Shown here: positions 35,090-43,669 of the stretch, in pieces
Position numbering within the stretch: position 1 is the stretch's first letter
Layout: each line of letters opens with the position of its first letter
DNA from: Sphingobacterium chuzhouense
Lineage (GTDB): Bacteria; Bacteroidota; Bacteroidia; Sphingobacteriales; Sphingobacteriaceae
Length of the DNA: 64,000 nt
Assembly: GCF_014692525.1 (NCBI RefSeq)
Contig: NZ_JACNYL010000002.1
Span: 992,001-1,056,000 of the forward strand
Direction of reading: 5' to 3'
Translations under genes and position numbers: made by a program
Notes under the pieces: model-generated
The model's input: only the letters and a program-made list of their open reading frames with translations
Databases searched by the model: none
What the model was told of the DNA's origin: nothing

Positions 35090-37109
35090 ATATATCAAGT
35101 TGAATGTGAAACGACGCACCTCTACCTGCCGCCGCATCGATCTCCAATTGCCCATTTAATATTTCTACGCGGTTGCGGATGTTGGAAATCCCAATTCCTT
35201 CTTTTTCAAACAGATCATTTTTGACGTCAAATCCTCGTCCGTTGTCTTCTACAGAGATAAAAAATTTCCCGCCGTCTTGGCTACATTGTACCCAAACTTG
35301 CGAAGCTCCGCTGTGTTTTACCGCGTTGGTTAACAATTCCTGTACAATACGATATACAGCGATCTGAAAAGGTTGCGGATAATTGTCGTTCAAATTTGAT
35401 GACTGAAAATCAACCTTTAATTCAGCATTGCTCATCGCATTGCATAGGTCCTGCAAAGCGGCTTCAAGCCCCATGTACAATAAGGACTCGGGCATCATGT
35501 TACGCGCCACTCGGCGTAGTTCGTTAACCGAATGGTCTAATTGATTGATAATGGTATATAATTCCATGTTGGACTCCTTATTGATCTCTTGTTTGTCAAC
35601 ATTTGTAGCAACTGCAGATAATTTCAGTTTAACACTTGCCAACATGCCGCCTAAGCCGTCGTGCAAGTCTCTGGCTATTCGACTACGTTCACGTTCCTGC
35701 CCTTGCAGCATCGCATGATACAGGTTCAGCTTTTCTTGCTGACGGTGATTTTTTAGTTCCTCCTGCAACAGCAATTCTTTTTGTGCCGCTAACTTTTTTT
35801 TGTTTTTCAGCGCGTTATACCAAATATAGCTGACCACACCTAATATAATACTGGTTAGCAACAGAGCACCCGCCAGCATACGTGTATTTTGTAAGGAAAG
35901 TTGCTGTTTTTGGTTTTCGGTCTTTATTTGAAGAAATGCTTTCTCTTTTTCAGCCGTCTGGTATTTCTTTTCCAGCTCATGGATTTGTTCTTGGCTCTTA
36001 TCAGAAAAAAGGGTATCGGACACATTTTTATATGCTTCATACCATTTGACCGCCTCTTGGTATTGGCGTAATTCAGTGGCGGTAGTAGCTAGATTATAGT
36101 ATACCATTTGCTTATTTCGCAAAGAGGATTTTTGCCGTACATAGGGCAATACCTCCAGCAACTTTTTCTTTGCGGGAGCGTATTGGTTATTCGCTTGGTA
36201 GGCCGCAAATTGGTCAAAAAGTAACGTAGCGACTAAATCGTCATTGTTCTGCATTTTTGCTGCGGAGAGCCCGCTTTCGAAATGTGCATGTGCTTTCTCA
36301 TAATTTTTTATCGCTGCCCAATGACTTCCCGAAACGGAATGGTATATCGGGATATAGGCAGAGCGCGGAATCTGGACGGCCAATACCGCAGCGCTATCTA
36401 AAAAGTCACCCGATTTATGGTAATTTTTATAGAGCAAAGCATTACGTGCTACATTGATAAAAAGTGTAAAACGCACTTCCAATGCCTCTTTCTTCCCTTT
36501 AAGTAACTGCAGCGCTTTTTCATAATATTCATCCGCTTTTTCATAATCTCCCAAATTCATCAGATTCATCGCGACATTTTGGAAATTATTTCCCATTAAG
36601 GAAGAGTCTCCGATATCTTTAGCTAAGGGTATGACTTTTTCTATTAGAATTTCAACATATTCATATGCTTTACCTTCGCGTTGCAATAAAGCCCCGTAGC
36701 TTCCCCATAAACGTGCACGGTAGCGTGAAGCTTCCGTACGTTTTTCTGCGTTTACGTTTTTAAGGAAGTTCTCCGCTTCCATATAATTTTGTTTGGCTTT
36801 ATCAGGATCGGCCTCAAAATACACTGCTGCACGATAAAAGCTTTTCACTCCCCGATAGTATATGGAATTGCCTGTTTGCCCTAATACTGTTTCAGCATCG
36901 CGTATAAACGAAAACGCTTTAGTTGTATCGTAGTCTGACCAAAAAAAACTTAAATCAAACAGCGCATGAGCTTTTTCTTCATGGTCTTTTATCTGCTGAA
37001 GTTGTCGATACAAGCTATCGCTATGCTGATTTAGTTCATCTTTAGATTGGCTAAACCCTTGCGTTATGATAAAAAGCCAATAAACAAGCAATCCGAGTTT
37101 CTGTGTCAT
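35082..37109 (-). CDS. Histidine kinase with TPR repeats, HisKA_3 class
   Basis: Protein of 675 residues from the ATG at 37109 (the GTG at 37124 is rejected). A signal peptide-like start is followed by tetratricopeptide repeats (about 30-370; YEKADEYYEKALQLLKG, YEKAHAHFESGLSAA, YQEAVKWYEAYKNV). One membrane helix lies at about 411-434, then a coiled coil and the HisKA_3 dimerisation region with His483 ('RSRIARDLHDGLGGM'). The HATPase has 'ELLTNAVKHSG' and 'VEDNGRGFD'. The TPR part is probably periplasmic and senses a protein or peptide partner. It signals to the NarL-type regulator whose gene overlaps its end. Confidence 0.92.
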   Translation of the reverse strand: MTQKLGLLVYWLFIITQGFSQSKDELNQHSDSLYRQLQQIKDHEEKAHALFDLSFFWSDYDTTKAFSFIRDAETVLGQTGNSIYYRGVKSFYRAAVYFEADPDKAKQNYMEAENFLKNVNAEKRTEASRYRARLWGSYGALLQREGKAYEYVEILIEKVIPLAKDIGDSSLMGNNFQNVAMNLMNLGDYEKADEYYEKALQLLKGKKEALEVRFTLFINVARNALLYKNYHKSGDFLDSAAVLAVQIPRSAYIPIYHSVSGSHWAAIKNYEKAHAHFESGLSAAKMQNNDDLVATLLFDQFAAYQANNQYAPAKKKLLEVLPYVRQKSSLRNKQMVYYNLATTATELRQYQEAVKWYEAYKNVSDTLFSDKSQEQIHELEKKYQTAEKEKAFLQIKTENQKQQLSLQNTRMLAGALLLTSIILGVVSYIWYNALKNKKKLAAQKELLLQEELKNHRQQEKLNLYHAMLQGQERERSRIARDLHDGLGGMLASVKLKLSAVATNVDKQEINKESNMELYTIINQLDHSVNELRRVARNMMPESLLYMGLEAALQDLCNAMSNAELKVDFQSSNLNDNYPQPFQIAVYRIVQELLTNAVKHSGASQVWVQCSQDGGKFFISVEDNGRGFDVKNDLFEKEGIGISNIRNRVEILNGQLEIDAAAGRGASFHIQLDIYG

Positions 37110-37158
37110 GTGAAATGTAATCACTGATTGTTTTTGAAATTACGGATAAATACGCAAA

Positions 37159-37764
37159 CTAACAATCGGGAACCATCCCCATGGTCATACCATTAGGTCC
37201 CCATATCGGAACCATACGCATTTGACAGCCGGATCCGTCGTCATCATTTTCTGTGACCTCACGCCTGGTATCGAAATCAAGCTCCAATCTCGTTCCTTTG
37301 GGAAAGCTCTCCGTCTCCTGTTTGAATATGGCGATCATTTTCATTTGTCCAAGTTCTCGCTCCAATTTCCCATCGAAATCCATCTCTTGCATTTCGGAAA
37401 CGAATTTTCCATTTATAATCTGATCAACAACCTTAAAATAAATATCGGGATTTTCATTTCCCATATAAAAAGACTTCTGATCGAATTTTCCACGTATTTT
37501 AATATTGATCTCACCCAAATCTTCTATATCTGACAGAAAAACAATTGACACCGAATCTTGCGTATCTTCGATAAGGGCGATACTTCCCTCTCCCGAAAGA
37601 TCCAGTTCATTTCCCCCATCCAATGAAATACTGCCTTGAACTGTTCCTTTGTAGGGTATGCCACCGTAAAGGCTGTTAAAATCTTCGCCTTCCTGAGCTT
37701 GGTTATCTTCTTTGGTACATCCTAAACACAGGATGGATACCATGAATAATATTATTTTCTTCAT
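37159..37764 (-). CDS. Small lipoprotein with a Met/Pro/Cys-rich C-terminal tail
   Basis: Protein of 201 residues from the ATG at 37764, which gives a lipobox leader (ILCLGC, Cys16). The longer in-frame stretch to 37836 overlaps the upstream gene and is rejected. The core is predicted beta-rich (GTVQGSISLDGGNELDLSGE, SIALIEDTQDSVSIVFLSDI). The tail has 'DDGSGCQMRMVPIWGPNGMT' and ends 'MGMVPDC', so two Cys about 22 residues apart could form a disulfide. Lone in-house function is unknown. It is 16 bases after the propeller-like lipoprotein gene and likely co-transcribed with it. Confidence 0.7.
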   Translation of the reverse strand: MKKIILFMVSILCLGCTKEDNQAQEGEDFNSLYGGIPYKGTVQGSISLDGGNELDLSGEGSIALIEDTQDSVSIVFLSDIEDLGEINIKIRGKFDQKSFYMGNENPDIYFKVVDQIINGKFVSEMQEMDFDGKLERELGQMKMIAIFKQETESFPKGTRLELDFDTRREVTENDDDGSGCQMRMVPIWGPNGMTMGMVPDC

Positions 37765-37780
37765 TGCTATCTCATTTAAA

Positions 37781-38752
37781 TTATCTCCATACCATTTGTC
37801 CACCTGCTGCGGCAATACGATCCTGACCGTTGACAATGACGGGGATAACGCCCGGCGAGTTGGGTTCGATTGGATCTACATTATACTGCTTTCCGTCATT
37901 TGGAATAATCTTCATATACCACATGTAACCAAATGGCCCCGTTTGCTTATATTCGCTACCTACCAACAGGTATTTTCCATCAGGGGAAAACTGAGGTACA
38001 GATTCCTTAAAATTACTGGTGGTCACTTGTTTTAAATTGGAACCATCAATATCCATCGTGTAAATGTGATTTGCGATGTGCAAAGCGAGTTGTGTTCCTG
38101 CCTGATTAACCGTCAATTCGTCCCAATCTTCATAATCCATTTCCTTTATTAATGTTCCGGAACTGTAAGGAGGAGCAATCCGGATAATATATTTACCATG
38201 GGTAATGACGATGTTATTGTCAGGCAACCAAAGACGTGCTTCGTTAAAACCAAGCCGCTCTCCATTAATGTCTACAATACGTGTCACGAACTCACCGTTT
38301 CTCTTTAGAATCGTAATACCATCCTCTCTATCGTTGGAGGTTACCAGAATTAAGCTGTTATCCGGGGACAGATAGCCCTGACAGTAGCTATTCCCCTCAG
38401 GGCTGTTGTATATAAACTCCTCTATGACGTTACCGTTATTGATGTCACTGATTGTGAACCGGACATCATATTGTCCTAAAGTGCTGGCATTCACAACCGT
38501 CAGTTTCGTCTTTCCGTCCCGTGAAATATCAAAGTTGTTGAGTTTCGAGTCATTCGGAATAAAAGAACTCCCCGTACCGTCCGGTAAACTTATTTTTAGA
38601 ATACCTTCCGTTGCCCAGTCGTAATAGATTGTTCCTTTCATTTCGGACGGATAGCTTCCGTCAGGATTGCCTTCCCCGTTGTTTTCATCCTTGGAGCATC
38701 CAACAAAAAGAAAACAAATCGTGATCAATATCGATGCAGCTAACTTTTTCAT
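37781..38752 (-). CDS. Lipoprotein with TolB-like beta-propeller
   Basis: Protein of 323 residues from the ATG at 38752, with lipobox FVGC (Cys19). It has repeats of the TolB/PD40 kind, for example 'LAVNQAGTQL'-like strands, 'NHIYTMDIDGSNLKQVTTSN' and 'PQFSPDGKYLLVGSEYK'. A beta-propeller is expected. It is preceded by a full Bacteroidota-type promoter (38779-38809). It begins a transcript with the 201-residue lipoprotein, and perhaps the histidine kinase downstream. Function is unknown; a protein-binding scaffold at the envelope is likely. Confidence 0.75.
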   Translation of the reverse strand: MKKLAASILITICFLFVGCSKDENNGEGNPDGSYPSEMKGTIYYDWATEGILKISLPDGTGSSFIPNDSKLNNFDISRDGKTKLTVVNASTLGQYDVRFTISDINNGNVIEEFIYNSPEGNSYCQGYLSPDNSLILVTSNDREDGITILKRNGEFVTRIVDINGERLGFNEARLWLPDNNIVITHGKYIIRIAPPYSSGTLIKEMDYEDWDELTVNQAGTQLALHIANHIYTMDIDGSNLKQVTTSNFKESVPQFSPDGKYLLVGSEYKQTGPFGYMWYMKIIPNDGKQYNVDPIEPNSPGVIPVIVNGQDRIAAAGGQMVWR

Positions 38753-38778
38753 ATCTTCATCTTTAAAATATCTACTCT

Positions 38779-38809
38779 CAAAGTTACGGGAGAATGCAAA
38801 AGCATTCAA
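38779..38809 (-). promoter_or_regulatory. Promoter with palindrome in the spacer
   Basis: On the minus strand TTG (38807-38809), a 20-base spacer and TAACTTTG (38779-38786) match the Bacteroidota promoter form TTG-N19-21-TAnnTTTG exactly. It lies 27 bases upstream of the lipoprotein ATG at 38752. The spacer contains GAATGC-AAAA-GCATTC (38792-38807), a perfect palindrome suited to an operator. Confidence 0.6.
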
Positions 38810-38883
38810 TCCACGAAAACAAGGGTTTTTAAATTAGCGGCACTACTATTGTAAAGTATTACAACAACAAACTACTTATACAG

Positions 38884-39357
38884 ATGAAATATTTTATATT
38901 ATGTGTTATCGCGCTAGCTTCATGCACAGGTAACACGAATCGGAACAGCGAGGAGTCAAAACGGATTCACCAAGATACGATAGAGGCAACCGTAAACAAC
39001 AAACCAGAGCAGAAATCACATTGTTTCATCCGAACAGAGGGAGCGGACCAGCAGGATACAACAACGGTTAGATTAACTGTAAATACTAATAAGGTGGAAG
39101 GTGAGATGAATTGGATACCAAAAGAAAAAGACAGTCGTAAAGGAACGTTGGTCGGAATTATTTCTGGAGATGAAATCAATGCGGTATGGCATTACATGCA
39201 AGAAGGTATGAAAGATTCGATGGAGGTGGCGTTTAAGTTTACGTCCGATCAATTAGCTCAAAAACCACTAAAGGTCAACACCAGCACCGGCGTACAGGAG
39301 ACTGACAAGGCTGCAGACTATACATTGTTGTATACACCGATTGGTTGTGACAACTAA
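38884..39357 (+). CDS. Small lipoprotein, function unknown
   Basis: Protein of 157 residues with lipobox LASC (Cys14). The mature part has a conserved-looking 'SHCFIRTEGADQQDTTTVRL' followed by 'VEGEMNWIPKEKDSRKGTLV' and 'ISGDEINAVWHYMQEGMKDS', ending 'TPIGCDN'. Two Cys (in SHCF and IGCD) could pair. This pattern occurs in small predicted exported proteins of Sphingobacteriaceae, to my knowledge without a function. It stands alone on the plus strand and is followed by a good terminator. Confidence 0.75.
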   Translation: MKYFILCVIALASCTGNTNRNSEESKRIHQDTIEATVNNKPEQKSHCFIRTEGADQQDTTTVRLTVNTNKVEGEMNWIPKEKDSRKGTLVGIISGDEINAVWHYMQEGMKDSMEVAFKFTSDQLAQKPLKVNTSTGVQETDKAADYTLLYTPIGCDN

Positions 39358-39406
39358 AGACCAGCAAATTATTGCGAAATCCCCTAATTCTTCCATTGCG
39401 GATCTT

Positions 39407-39432
39407 ATAGCCCTTATAGGGCTATTTTTTTT
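39407..39432 (+). terminator. Intrinsic terminator after the small lipoprotein
   Basis: ATAGCCCT (39407-39414) pairs with AGGGCTAT (39418-39425) and is followed by seven T. It ends the lipoprotein transcript and isolates the carotenoid operon downstream. Confidence 0.85.
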
Positions 39433-39481
39433 ATCCTTATTAAAAAAATAGTATAAAAAAGTTCTTTATCAAAACTAATAA

Positions 39482-39528
39482 AGTATATTTACGTTCTAAT
39501 TAACAGAGTTAAAGTATTAAAATATACT
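39482..39528. promoter_or_regulatory. Inverted repeat in front of the MarR gene
   Basis: AGTATATTT (39482-39490) and AAATATACT (39520-39528) are perfect 9-bp arms 29 bases apart; the right arm ends 3 bases before the MarR ATG. The left arm overlaps TATATTTA, a near match to the -7 consensus. A short direct repeat TAAAGTAT also occurs twice here. MarR proteins usually repress their own operon through such sites, so this is a candidate operator for the carotenoid operon. Confidence 0.45.
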
Positions 39529-39531
39529 ATA

Positions 39532-40197
39532 ATGAACTATATACTTCTAAGGGATATTATAAACCTAGTTGAAAAGTTTGAGATGGAAAATAAAAACTAT
39601 ACAGCAGATATATCGGGATTCAAACATTGGATTTATGATGAAATACGCGTCCAGGAAAACGTCATAGATGAGCCAGACTGGGAAGGTAAAGAAAACGGAC
39701 GCAGTCCAGAAAGTGTTATTAATACACTGATTGTACACATGAATCGTTACGCAAAGACCTATTCCAAATCTGCTATGCATAATTCCGAATTTTCTACACA
39801 GGAAGAGTTTATTTATCTCATCAATCTTCAAGCCTTTGGTTCCATGACAAAAATGGAACTGATCAAAAAAAACATTCAAGATAAACCCACAGGTATGCAA
39901 ATCATCAATCGGCTTATCGCACAGGGTTGGATAGTACAAAAAAAATCAGAAACGGATAAAAGAAGTAAGATAATCAATATTACAGCCTCCGGCATAAAGG
40001 TATTGGAAAAACAGATGGATAAAATACGACAAGCGACTTCCATCGTGACAGGAAACTTGAATCATTTAGAGAAGATGGAATTGATAAGGCTCTTGGACAA
40101 ATTGGATCATTTTCACAAACCTATCTTTCTGCGAAATATCGAGAATCCCGAATTGCTGGATAGTGTAACGAGAGAATATTTATCGGATAAAATGTAA
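39532..40197 (+). CDS. MarR family regulator of the carotenoid operon
   Basis: Protein of 221 residues. A MarR-type winged helix lies at about 75-185 (EEFIYLINLQAFGSMTKMEL, IKKNIQDKPTGMQIINRLIA, GWIVQKKSETDKRSKIINIT). The N-terminal extension of about 70 residues and the C-terminal 35 residues are longer than in plain MarR proteins (about 145). It ends 3 bases before crtI, so it is the first gene of the crt operon and likely senses a signal that controls pigment production. The ligand is unknown. Confidence 0.88.
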   Translation: MNYILLRDIINLVEKFEMENKNYTADISGFKHWIYDEIRVQENVIDEPDWEGKENGRSPESVINTLIVHMNRYAKTYSKSAMHNSEFSTQEEFIYLINLQAFGSMTKMELIKKNIQDKPTGMQIINRLIAQGWIVQKKSETDKRSKIINITASGIKVLEKQMDKIRQATSIVTGNLNHLEKMELIRLLDKLDHFHKPIFLRNIENPELLDSVTREYLSDKM

Positions 40198-40200
40198 AAA

Positions 40201-41670
40201 ATGAGTAAGAAAATAGCCATAATAGGTTCTGGTTTTTCAGGGATGTCTGCTGCGGCGTACGTGGCAAAAGCAGGAAACGAGGTGCATGTCTTTGAGAAAC
40301 ATCCCCAACCCGGGGGTAGGGCGAGACAATTTTCCACGGAACAGGGTTATGTTTTCGATATGGGGCCAAGTTGGTATTGGATGCCGGACATTATAGAAAA
40401 CTTCTTTGCTGATTTTGGACACAAAATCGCTGATTTCTTTGAATTGATTTCCTTAAATCCTCAATTTGAGATGATTTTTACCGACGATAAAATTTCCATT
40501 CCCCAACGATACGAAGATTTAAAAGACCTATTTGGACGAATAGAGATTGGAGCAGATCATCAATTAGAAAGATTTATGCAATCTGCAAAATTCAAATATG
40601 AAGTCGGTATGCAGGATTTTGTTAATAAGCCATGTCACAACTGGTTAGAGTTTATCTCGCCAAAAATTGCCAAAAGCGCCTTCAAACTTGATTTACTAAC
40701 AAATTTCAGGACGTATGTCGCTAAATATTTTACCGATAAAAAATTGAGGGCTTTAATGGAATTTCCTGTGATATTTCTGGGGGCTTCTCCTAAAAATATC
40801 CCTGCATTATATAGTTTAATGAATTATGGAGGATACGCCTTGGGGACTCATTATCCTATAGGTGGCTTTTATCAATTGGTATTAGCGATGCAAAATGTAT
40901 CGGAAAATGAAGGAGCAGTTTTTCATTTCGATCATACCGTAGAAAAAATAAATGTAGCAGACGGAAAAATAACGTCACTTGCTATCAATGGAAAACATTA
41001 CGAATTTGACGCAGTCATTGCTTCATCCGATTATCATCATACAGAAAAACTTTTGCCCAAAGAATTTAGGAACTATGACGAAAAATATTGGCAGCAGCGT
41101 ACTTTTACTCCCTCCTGCCTGATATATTATTTAGGAATCAATGAATCCATCCCGAACCTAAAGCACCATACCCTATTTTTTGAAAATGATCTGGACGAGC
41201 ATATTGACTGCATTTATAGTGAAAAAAAATGGCCGGAAAAACCATTGTTTTATGCTTGTTGTCCCTCAAAAACAGATGTAAATGTTGCTCCGAAAAACTG
41301 TGAGAATCTGTTTTTACTCATGCCATTGGCCACCGGGATCGACGACGGAGAAGAAATAAGGGAAAAATACTTGCAAGAAATGCTTTTAAGAGTAGAGCAG
41401 CATACACGCACAAATAATTTGTTTTCGAAAATTGATTACAAGAAAAGTTATTGTGTAAGTGATTTTGTAGCGGATTATAATGCCTATGGTGGTAATGCCT
41501 ACGGTCTCGCCAATACCTTAAAGCAAACAGCTGTATGGAAACCCAAAATTAGAAATAAAAAGATAAGCAATTTGTTTTATACTGGTCAATTGACAGTTCC
41601 TGGACCAGGAGTACCTCCCTCTATTATCTCGGGAAAAATAGCGGCCAACGAAATCCACCACCTAAAATAA
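40201..41670 (+). CDS. crtI: Phytoene desaturase
   Basis: Protein of 489 residues with the FAD-binding N-terminus 'KIAIIGSGFSGMSAAAYVAK' and 'EKHPQPGGRARQF', and the C-terminal CrtI signature 'LFYTGQLTVPGPGVPPSIIS'. CrtI removes hydrogens from phytoene, usually in four steps to lycopene, at the membrane. It directly follows the MarR gene and precedes crtB by 6 bases. Alternatives such as carotene ketolase-like desaturases are unlikely given the neighbours. Confidence 0.95.
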   Translation: MSKKIAIIGSGFSGMSAAAYVAKAGNEVHVFEKHPQPGGRARQFSTEQGYVFDMGPSWYWMPDIIENFFADFGHKIADFFELISLNPQFEMIFTDDKISIPQRYEDLKDLFGRIEIGADHQLERFMQSAKFKYEVGMQDFVNKPCHNWLEFISPKIAKSAFKLDLLTNFRTYVAKYFTDKKLRALMEFPVIFLGASPKNIPALYSLMNYGGYALGTHYPIGGFYQLVLAMQNVSENEGAVFHFDHTVEKINVADGKITSLAINGKHYEFDAVIASSDYHHTEKLLPKEFRNYDEKYWQQRTFTPSCLIYYLGINESIPNLKHHTLFFENDLDEHIDCIYSEKKWPEKPLFYACCPSKTDVNVAPKNCENLFLLMPLATGIDDGEEIREKYLQEMLLRVEQHTRTNNLFSKIDYKKSYCVSDFVADYNAYGGNAYGLANTLKQTAVWKPKIRNKKISNLFYTGQLTVPGPGVPPSIISGKIAANEIHHLK

Positions 41671-41676
41671 AAAGCT

Positions 41677-42513
41677 ATGAAAAGATTATTTGATGAGTTA
41701 GCTTACGAAGTAAGTAAAAAAACGACTGAAAAATACAGTACCAGTTTTTCGTTAGGCATCTTAGCCTTGAGTCCTACGATCCGCCGAGCAGTTTACGCTA
41801 TTTATGGATATGTAAGATTGGCAGATGAAATTGTGGATAGTTTTCACGGTTATGACAAAAAAAAATTACTCGATAGGCTCAGAATAGAAACCGATGTTGC
41901 GTTAGCGGAAGGTATTGCACTAAACCCTATTTTACAATCATTCCAGGAAGTGGTTAATAAATACCACATTGACAAAGCGCTCATCAAGCAGTTTCTTCAC
42001 AGCATGGAAATGGATCTACAAAAAATGGATTACAACTCGGAACTGTACAAGGATTATATCTACGGATCTGCCGAGGTGGTGGGCTTGATGTGCTTGCAGG
42101 TATTTATCGAAGGCGATAAAAAGCAATACGAAGAGTTGAAGCCCCATGCCATGAAGCTTGGTTCGGCATTTCAGAAAGTGAACTTTTTAAGAGATTTGAA
42201 AGATGATTATCAAACATTAGGACGCACTTATTTCCCTAATATTGACATGTGTGCATTTGACAATGGTGTAAAGGGTCAGATCGAGCATGACATAGAATCG
42301 GAATTTAAGGAAGCTCTCATCGGCATTAAGAAACTCCCTACTTCGTCCATGTTTGGTGTGTATTTAGCTTATAAATACTATCTATCGTTATTTCGCAAGA
42401 TTAAAAAGAAATCATCTGCGGAAATCTTGGAAAATAGGATCAGAATTCCGAATGCTCAAAAAGCATTCGTTGCACTCACAAGTTACGTACGTTATAAAAT
42501 GGCATTACTATGA
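41677..42513 (+). CDS. crtB: Phytoene synthase
   Basis: Protein of 278 residues. The two aspartate motifs of head-to-head prenyl synthases are visible: 'YGYVRLADEIVDSF' and 'VNFLRDLKDDYQTLGRTYFP'. It joins two geranylgeranyl diphosphates into phytoene, the entry step to carotenoids. Its stop overlaps the crtZ start (ATGA), a sign of coupled translation. Squalene synthase-like function is excluded by context with crtI and the cyclase. Confidence 0.95.
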   Translation: MKRLFDELAYEVSKKTTEKYSTSFSLGILALSPTIRRAVYAIYGYVRLADEIVDSFHGYDKKKLLDRLRIETDVALAEGIALNPILQSFQEVVNKYHIDKALIKQFLHSMEMDLQKMDYNSELYKDYIYGSAEVVGLMCLQVFIEGDKKQYEELKPHAMKLGSAFQKVNFLRDLKDDYQTLGRTYFPNIDMCAFDNGVKGQIEHDIESEFKEALIGIKKLPTSSMFGVYLAYKYYLSLFRKIKKKSSAEILENRIRIPNAQKAFVALTSYVRYKMALL

Positions 42514-42965
42514 TGAATTTTGTAATTATACTCATGGTTTTTATATTAATGGAAGGCGCTACCTGGCTTATCCATAAATATATTATGCACGGTCTTCTTT
42601 GGAGTTTACATAAAGACCATCACGACCATGGCCACGATGGCCCATTAGAGCGAAACGACTGGTTCTTTTTCATATTTGCAACGCCTGCTATCGCACTAAT
42701 GTACTTTGGAGCGGAGGCTGGATATAATTATTTATTTTATGTAGGAGTTGGTATTACGTTATATGGCATGGCTTATTTTTTTGTACATGATATATTTATA
42801 CATCAACGTATAAGTATTTTGAGAGATACCAAGAATCCATATTTGCTATCCATCAGAAGAGCGCATAAGCAACATCACAAACACATAGGAAAGGAACATG
42901 GTGAATGTTTTGGATTTTTATGGGTACCGGTTAAATATTTTAAAATGTACTTCAATAAAAAATAA
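42510..42965 (+). CDS. crtZ: Beta-carotene hydroxylase
   Basis: Protein of 151 residues, with three to four membrane helices. The di-iron histidine motifs of the fatty acid hydroxylase superfamily are seen: 'IHKYIMHG' (His22, His27), 'HKDHHDHGH' (34-42), 'FFVHDIFIHQRI' (about 91-102) and 'HKQHHKH' near 121-127. The enzyme adds hydroxyls to both rings of beta-carotene to give zeaxanthin. It overlaps crtB by 4 bases and the cyclase by 1 base. Confidence 0.94.
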   Translation: MMNFVIILMVFILMEGATWLIHKYIMHGLLWSLHKDHHDHGHDGPLERNDWFFFIFATPAIALMYFGAEAGYNYLFYVGVGITLYGMAYFFVHDIFIHQRISILRDTKNPYLLSIRRAHKQHHKHIGKEHGECFGFLWVPVKYFKMYFNKK

Positions 42966-43669
42966 TGTTACAGCCCTATACTTATCTATTGATTAACTTC
43001 TTTACGATCATTATTTGCTTTATCGCATCTTTTGACAAGAGAATCCGGTTTCATAAACACTTCGGCACATTTCTGCTTGCAAGTATCGTAGTTGCGATCC
43101 CTTTTATCGCTTGGGATATCTGGTTTACTGCTAAGGGTGTTTGGTGGTTCAACAATGATTATACGTTGGGAATCATATTGGCGGGATTACCTATTGAAGA
43201 ATGGCTATTTTTTTTCTGTATTCCTTTTTCCTGCATCTTCACTTATTTCTGCATCGACAAATTTTTCCATTTAGCGTGGCTCAGTGCTTTTAATAACATC
43301 ATTGTCTTTGTGAGTGTGATTATATTATCTGTTACAGCCTTATTGAACGATGATAAAATATACACCCTTGTAACAGCAATCACCGCCATAGCCACACTCG
43401 TGTATTTACATCTTATTGCCCGAGTGGATTGGATTGGCAAAGCATCGTTGATATTCACCGTATTATTGTTAGGTTTTTTTCCGGTTAATGGTATCCTAAC
43501 CGGCACAGGGCTAGATGCGCCAATTGTAAACTATAACCCTGCTGATTTTTTAGGAATAAGAATCCTGACGATTCCCATTGAAGACGCTGTTTATGGTTAC
43601 AAACAGTTTTTGTTGGTTCTCTATTTTTTCAAACTATTTCAACGTAAACAATATGGTGGCAAAAAATAA
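42965..43669 (+). CDS. crtY: Lycopene beta-cyclase, fused CrtYc-CrtYd type
   Basis: Protein of 234 residues with six to seven membrane helices. Two copies of the motif PIE(E/D) are present: 'GLPIEEWLFFFCIPFS' (76-91) in the first half and 'TIPIEDAVYGYKQF' near 212-225 in the second, matching the heterodimer-type CrtYc and CrtYd cyclase domains joined in one chain. It closes the ends of lycopene to give beta-carotene. It starts in the crtZ stop (TAATG) and its own end overlaps the photolyase start by 17 bases. Confidence 0.92.
   Translation: MLQPYTYLLINFFTIIICFIASFDKRIRFHKHFGTFLLASIVVAIPFIAWDIWFTAKGVWWFNNDYTLGIILAGLPIEEWLFFFCIPFSCIFTYFCIDKFFHLAWLSAFNNIIVFVSVIILSVTALLNDDKIYTLVTAITAIATLVYLHLIARVDWIGKASLIFTVLLLGFFPVNGILTGTGLDAPIVNYNPADFLGIRILTIPIEDAVYGYKQFLLVLYFFKLFQRKQYGGKK

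Noticed and set aside
37765..37836. Extension of the 201-residue lipoprotein
   Set aside because: It would place 24 residues before the lipobox leader and overlaps the upstream gene; the leader fits only the ATG at 37764.
40113..40422. Several leftward frames over the MarR-crtI junction
   Set aside because: They lie opposite to strongly conserved crtI sequence and are simple shadows.
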